64,000 nucleotides of DNA from the NCBI RefSeq assembly GCF_052324685.1, contig NW_027506918.1, positions 899,501 through 963,500 of the forward strand. Reading direction: 5' to 3'. The translations under genes were made by a program, and so were the position numbers. This DNA is from Brachyhypopomus gauderio (taxonomy: Eukaryota > Chordata > Actinopteri > Gymnotiformes > Hypopomidae). Under the pieces are notes generated by a model, which made no database searches, was not told the origin of the DNA, and saw only the letters and a list, made by a program, of their open reading frames with translations. Shown here in pieces: positions 58,641 through 64,000 of the stretch; positions within the stretch are counted from its first letter, which is position 1, and the number at the start of each line of letters is the position of its first letter.

Positions 58641-59369
58641 ACAGGAGGCAGTAGGCACCCTATTGACCATGAGTTACACCACTTGGATAGTGAAGGTCCA
58701 CCTTCCTATTCTAACAGACATGTCCTTGAACATTTCCCTCATTTAAAGCTGCTAGATTTACTAGACAAGGACATGGAGCCATTCGACCCCACAAAATCAA
58801 ACTACCTTGTTGAAGAGCCTCTCGGACTTGCCTTATGCAACAGAACGAGAGAAAGTGAAGCTAATTTGGAAAACCACCTCTAGATCAGTTCACACGTTCA
58901 TAGTCACAGCCGTTTGCCATTAGGGACAGTTACACTCAGCTTTGCAAAGCCCTCGCTGAGGAGTATTCCTTTTTCTTTGACGAAGCGTCAGCATTCATGT
59001 CGGCCAAGCCCGAACCTTCAAATCCCTATTTTTGCACAATCTCCACCCTTGTGTGAGAACCCATGTCACACTTTTAGCACGCCAGGGTGACCTGTCGATG
59101 CGTGAGATCAGAAAGACCACACAGACAGTTTGGGAGACTGTTGTGCAGCCCAGTATGCCTGGAGGAGACTCCAAAGAGCTCCAAGATCCTCCCTATGCTT
59201 TCCCTGTAAATCCAGACACTGTTCTGTCTGCAGGCCCCTCTCACTACTCTCATCACAGGGACAGAGCCAAGAGGTGGAAAGAGAGACAGAACCAGTGGAA
59301 GGGGGGACAGCTATAGATAAGGATCAGTTAGTGGACCTCCAGCCTGAGCCAGGGGGGAGGCAGAACTGA

Positions 59370-60344
59370 TGTTATTATGAAGTTACATGTAAACCTTCAG
59401 GCTGTAAGCATGTAGCTATTTTTCTAGATCTCTGATCTTTTAAAGGGAGATGTTCCTGGCATCATCTCCGCCCACATCTCTGCATTTTCAATGCAGTAGG
59501 TTCTCTACTAAGGGGGGTGTACCCGGCGTTACCTCCTACCTCCTGTTAACTTTTGAGACACTGTATGGCAGTCCAGCTTTGTCCAACAACTAGTGAAACT
59601 GTTTGCCATCCACATTTTCTCAGATTTCGGGCAGACTTGGCCAAATAAGTCTGGCATAAATTGCATAACTATTCCTCAGGACCACTAGAGATGTTGGTTA
59701 TTTTTGCATGATGACAGCTCCTGATGCTTAAGTGTACACTTAGCAATAGTGGCATTAGAAATGTATTTTGGTTGTTTAAATAATTGTCTATCACAGGATA
59801 GGATGAGGCATTACACCTCAGTTAAACCCCCATTTACATTTTACTAGATCCCATAAGAAACCACTCTAACTGGACATTAACCCAAATGTCTTAGTTCAAT
59901 AAGATCTTTCCTTTAAAACATTGTTAGGTTTGTTCCAACCAACAGACTAACACCAACATGTGCTAACTCCACACATTTCTCCATGCCTGATGTACTTCCT
60001 CTTTTACATCAAAGGCATTTAACCCTGCATGTAACCTTGTTTTCCTTGTATAAAGCCAAGTGAAATCTAAGCCATGCATTAGTATCCTTTCATTGTTTTT
60101 CTTGGTTTGGTTAACCTTAGTTACTGTTCAAGAACTGCCCAGTAGTGAACTTGTTGCCCAGATGTGTCTCTACAGCATCTCCCAGCCATCTTATTGATCA
60201 TGCTATGAGCGGGATGAACAACTTGACTCATCATGGAATTGATCACCTCCCAGTGGATGCTACAGGGAACATGGACTGCATGGATAACCTTTTGTGCTTA
60301 TCAGGACTGTGACATCAGCCCCAGTCTGAAGACCAAGGGGGGAA
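59370..60344. other. Non-coding 3' part of the LTR element
   Basis: No frame or domain seen. The sequence runs to the purine tract at 60335-60344. Confidence 0.5.
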
Positions 60345-60603
60345 TGTAGGTACCATGCTAAACCAGCAGGTGGCAGTACCACTGGCAACACATTGAACAA
60401 GCGTGCTTTGACGCAAGTAAGGGTGTGTCTACAGTTCAGGTGTTTAAGTACCCTGAACAGCCATTCATCACTCTCTCTCTGGTTTGACTGACATTGAGGT
60501 TAGACCTATTAAAGAGAGGCTCCGCCAATTCTCTCTCTCCGGTTTTCATTAAGAGCACGCGAACTTTGCAACGACTAACAGCAAACAGCTGAAAGTCATA
60601 TTA

Positions 60604-61136
60604 CTTAATTAACGAGCCCGAGTTACGGTGTAATCTAACCATCAACCGATCAACGTTACCACGACAACAGATTCGCCAAACGACTTCAATCAAGCTTGTT
60701 AACGCGGCCACACGGACTGAAACAAAGGCGATCAATTCCCTATTAAACCGTGAACGAGACTTTCATTCCTGGACTTCATATCCAGAGGGACGATTCCCAG
60801 CACACCTGGACGACGTCGCTTTTATCAACGAGGAGCCTGCAGTGGAAATTCCCTCCTAATTCCAGGAGTATTCAGGGAGGACGACGAAACCACCCAGTGC
60901 TATTACCCAAATTGCAATCTGTGGAGACACCAAGCGCCAGTTTAACACAGGAGACTCCCACATCAAACGTTAAAGCCGGGGACACAAACGCGAATTTGGC
61001 CAAGCGAAGCGAACTTCGCAATTCATTCCTACGAGGGAGGCGAAGGCAAGCAAATATGAGCGAAGCAAAATTATTAAAATTATTATTAAAATTATTATTA
61101 TTAGGGGTGGGGGGCGGGGCGGCGTCATGTGTGTAA
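60604..61136. other. No clear gene; possible LTR-element leader
   Basis: A 128-codon frame (60750-61136) without recognised domains follows the 3' LTR. An ATT-rich simple repeat lies at 61062-61102. Confidence 0.35.
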
Positions 61137-61398
61137 AATGTTGGTGGGAGTGGCGGCGAGTGTAAATTGTTGGACACAAATTAAGTATTATATCGCGATC
61201 GATCAATCGCCAGTGGTTGGCGCCAGAGCGAACTAGTAACTCATTGAATCATAGATGTAGATCGGAGATAAATAAGCTAGATTTTTTTTCAGTGTGAGAA
61301 ATCGGATGTATGTCGTGTGAGCGAATGAAGACGGTCTCTGGTAAAGACAGTCAATGCGTGTGTCTCACGCTCATTGCGTGAGAGTTGGAAACCCTGAT
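61137..61398. mobile_element. MITE fragment related to 47397-47702
   Basis: It shares ACACAAATTAAGTATTATAT, TCGCCAGTGGTTGG and GTGTCTCACGCTCA with the MITE at 47397 and ends GAGAGTTGGAAACCCTG. The left end is not recognisable. Confidence 0.75.
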
Positions 61399-61754
61399 TA
61401 TTATTATATTAATTATTTGGCCAAGTTTAATATTATGAGTTCAGTAGCTTCTAGCTTCCCTGTACCGCCATGTGGTGGACAACGTAGAACCTCAGAAAAA
61501 GTCCCCCAAGCTGGTCTGAAGTGGCCGGTTCGAAATTATTGTTCTGTTTGGTGGTGAATTTTGTTTTCATAATAAATGGTTTGTCCACTTGTCTACCTTT
61601 CTAGTGTGAATTATTAATATGGATAAAGTTTGGAGATGAATGTCGTGAGGATAATATAGGCTAGTTTTGTGTATTTTGTGTTTGCTAGCAAATGTAAGGC
61701 ACTGTTTCCTGTTCACCTGTTGATCGAGTAGGCCTAGGGGTTTTGATGTGACGC

Positions 61755-61932
61755 TAAGAAAAAAAAGGTTTTTACTTTTACTTTTAGTACTTAAGTATTT
61801 TTGAAGGCAGATACTTTTGTACTTCTTTTTACTTAAAAAAAAAAAAAACTTTTACTTTTACTTGAGTAATATTCAATGCAAGGTAACTGTACTTTTACTC
61901 AAGTACATAATTGGTGTACTTCGTCCACCACT
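61755..61932 (-). mobile_element. hAT-like repeat end (ACTTTTACTT type)
   Basis: T-rich ACTTTTACTT repeats end in AAGTACATAATTGGTGTACT and TCGTCCACCACTG, the CAGTGGTGGACGAAGTA end of a common fish repeat in reverse. No left end or duplication. Confidence 0.55.
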
Positions 61933-62664
61933 GACCGCTGGGCATAGTTTATAAAAGGGCAAAGTTACTTGAACTGCAGACTTATCTAAGTTTAACTAAA
62001 ACCTCAGTGTTTTGTGTTCAACTTTGTTTAGATAGTCTTCATCAAGATTTGTATATACAAAGTCCTCTTTGCTGTGCATGCCACCATCTTTTATTTATCT
62101 GATTAATGGACAACTTGTAGTCTTCCCCATTCTCAGACACACCACATTAATTTTTAGTTATTAAGCCAGCGCCATTACTCTTTGTTCTGACCACGTTGGA
62201 ATAAACCAGCTGAGCTCATTAACATACAGTCACGCTGATCTACTGTTTAATGTTGGTGCCATTTTAGTTGCTTTGTTCTCCATAGGAGAACTGGAACTAC
62301 AACCCCCGCCTCCTCACACGCGCACAAGCGCACGCACACATTTACTTTTCTCTCCTTTTTACACACACACACACACACAAACTAGATACCCAGTCTTCAC
62401 TGTAAATATACTGATCCTTGTTGATGCTGTTAGTTTTAGAATAGTTGGTTTTAAATAAATGTATCATTTATTTTCACCAAATTGTCTGTGTTGATGTCAT
62501 TCAAAAGTGGTTGATGCCAAAACCTCCAAAGAATTAATAGTTAAATCCTTCAGATACCAAACCATTAATTACCTTTAGTTGATATCTAAACTTGTGGTTC
62601 TGGTATAATTAGAATATGAGATTGATTCTAAATTAATGAGACTGATTAATAATTATGGTAAAAC
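61933..62664. other. No gene seen; (CA)n at 62360-62380
   Basis: Mixed AT-rich sequence with a short CA microsatellite and no convincing frame. Confidence 0.5.
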
Positions 62665-63160
62665 AAATTATATAAATCAATCAAATTTTATTTATATAGC
62701 GCTTTTTACAACAGTTGTTGTCACAAAGCAGCTTTACAAGTGCCGACGAATCCTAGCCCCCAGTGAGCAAGCCAAAGGCGACAGTGGCAAGGAAAAACTC
62801 CCTAGTTTTTTGCATGAGATGTAATAATGTCCATCCGGTTAGGCAGGAGGTGGCCGGCCAGGATGGATCGCTTGTCTCTCCTCATCTCATTATTCCTCAA
62901 GCAGGCGGGCAGCCATGTGGAGAAATGAAACAGGGAAAATTAGCTCTGTATGAGAACATATACAGGACAGGTAAAATTATAAACATTTCTGGAGTGTGGC
63001 AGCAACTCCGGCACTAAGTTAAATTATTACAGCCTAGCTAAAAAAGGCAGAACCAGAAGGTAACATAGGCTTGGGGGCATTCTGAGACAATGGCATCCGT
63101 CCACTGCACTGTCAACAAACTTGAGTGACCACGAGCAGTGACAGTGATATCTACTTTCAA
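62665..63160 (-). repeat. LINE 3' end fragment
   Basis: TTTATATAGCGCTTTTTACA, GTCACAAAGCAGCTTTACAA and AAGGAAAAACTCCCT are the inverted 3' tail of the LINE type seen at 25112-25200 and related to the end of the LINE at 47011-51060. Confidence 0.7.
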
Positions 63161-63163
63161 GGA

Positions 63164-63876
63164 TTAGTAGGTGAAACCCCTAGACCCTAGTGATCGCTCC
63201 CCTGATCTGGCCTCCTGAGTGGTGCTCTCTTCCTCCATTTCCTCTTCTTCACCGTCTGAACACCAGATCATTGGCTCCACCGGGGTTTCGCCACAGGACC
63301 AGTCCATAGTGCTCCCCTCAGAGGGATAGGGACAGACTTCCTCCTTGCACCCTCTCTTCCTCCTCACCGTTTCCCCGGAGAATTCAGAGGGGGGCGGACT
63401 CAAGTCCTCCTCCTCCGTTCACGGGTCACTGTCTTCCTCCTCTGTGCACGGCTCACCGTCCGAGTACTCGGACGGAGGAGGGCGTTCTTCTTCCTCGCCC
63501 TCACCATAATACTCGGTGGGGGCCGAGTACGCGGACGGAGGAGGGCTTTCCTCCTTTTCGGAGTCCTCCTCCGACTCTACTCCCTCGAACTCGCTCTCGG
63601 GGGTCTTCTCTGCTGAGCAGAGCTCTAGGGAGCCAAGCGCCAGAGGCGAACAGTCTCTAGTGGGAGAGCCGTGTCGCTCCTTCCACATCCTCACCGCGGC
63701 TTCACCATCGAAGCCACCTTGGTGTCCCGAGCCTGACGCAGCAGGTGCGCGCACAATGGGTCCTGCTGCATCTCCTCGCTGGTCACTGGGGCTTCGCGGT
63801 GCTGTGCAGGGGAAGAGGCATGGTGGTGCCTGCTGGACCTCTTCCCCTTCTTGGCACGGGTCGTGTATCCTGGCAT
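63164..63876 (-). pseudogene. Gag-like gene of an LTR retrotransposon, broken
   Basis: The minus-strand start ATG at 63874-63876 (MPGYTTRAKKGKRSSRH) lies 23 bp after an apparent LTR end. The frame changes near 63720, after about 50 codons. The next frame is acidic and repetitive (ESEEDSEKEESPPPS, EGEEEERPPPSEYSDG), stops at 63416-63418 and is open again to 63164 (EEDLSPPPSEFSGE). No zinc knuckle or pol motif is present, and the element seems cut at about 63160 by the LINE tail. The Gag assignment rests on position behind the LTR. Confidence 0.5.
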
Positions 63877-63898
63877 TCGATTGGTCGGCTCGTCTTTC

Positions 63899-64000
63899 TG
63901 TGATGCTCGGTGGAGTGCGAAGGACGAGGCACAGAATCCTTGCTTGATGAACGCCACGTTTATTAACATATATGTTTTAGCGCGGATAGCGCACACACAA
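63899..64000 (-). repeat. LTR 3' end at the right window edge
   Basis: On the minus strand it has AATAAACGTGGCG, then GGATTCTGTGCCTCGTCCTT and ends GAGCATCACA. The end resembles that of the solo LTR at 10137-10466 (AGATTCTGTGCCTCGTCATT). The remainder lies outside the window. Confidence 0.65.

Larger units (their letters stand above)
55986..60603 (+). mobile_element. LTR retroelement without visible pol
   Basis: About 140 bp at 55986-56126 recur directly at 60468-60603 (GAGGTTAGACCTATTAAAGA). A purine tract AAGGGGGGAA precedes TGTAGG at 60345, which should be the 3' LTR start. Between them lie short gag-like frames (58683-58883, 59032-59316) but no RT, RNase H or integrase motif, so it is a non-autonomous or internally deleted element. 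The 5' LTR is truncated next to the MITE at 55838; the 3' LTR end is not certain. Confidence 0.6.

Noticed and set aside
60750..61136. 128-codon frame as a host gene
   Set aside because: It follows an LTR, has no known motif and runs into an ATT repeat; it is described as an uncertain stretch only.

Overview
This is eukaryotic DNA, almost certainly from a teleost fish. The genes are split by GT-AG introns, the coding family is the fish-expanded TRIM (RING, B-box, coiled coil, B30.2) family, and the rest is a typical fish repeat mixture: BEL/Pao and Gypsy-type LTR elements, L1, L2/CR1-type LINEs, Tc1, hAT, PIF/Harbinger, piggyBac and many micro- and minisatellites. I cannot name the species.

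The host genes are a head-to-tail array of four TRIM35/zinc-binding-protein-A33-like genes, all on the minus strand. Unit A (exons 1-4, 7031-8540) is cut by the left window edge, and a BEL element sits in its intron 4. Units B (16804-23701), C (31046-36670) and D (46329-53982) are complete 6-exon genes with identical exon lengths (405, 96, 231, 23, 119 bp, then a 539-554 bp B30.2 exon) and open frames of 470-475 codons. Each unit has an interferon-response-like GTGAAAGTGA motif upstream of its first coding exon. Units A and D share RING sequence and upstream DNA, B and C do likewise, but C and D agree best at the 3' end. The array therefore looks mosaic, as from gene conversion or unequal crossing-over.

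Mobile DNA, left to right: a near-complete but decayed BEL/Pao element (1-7012) with a hAT MITE inside its integrase; LTR fragments, a minus-strand LINE, hAT MITEs and a dead Tc1 (9.4-16.7 kb); nested hAT and inverted-repeat elements inside intron 5 of unit B (18.2-21 kb); Harbinger copy 1 split by an L1 that is itself split by a piggyBac (25.6-30.5 kb); two inverted-repeat elements in intron 5 of unit C (32.1-33.5 kb); Harbinger copy 2 with two strongly expanded internal minisatellites (38.2-42.9 kb); a 58-bp satellite with a solo LTR inside (44.5-45.8 kb); a degenerate plus-strand LINE and a solo LTR in introns 5 and 4 of unit D (47-52.3 kb); and on the right an LTR element without visible pol that holds another Harbinger (56-60.6 kb), plus the 5' end of a Gypsy-like element on the minus strand (63.2-64 kb).

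The host genes would encode cytoplasmic E3 ubiquitin ligases with a B30.2 recognition domain, plausibly interferon-inducible. The other coding material belongs to mobile elements and most of it is broken. Exon and insertion boundaries come from reading splice signals and target-site duplications directly; family names rest on recognised protein motifs without any database search.
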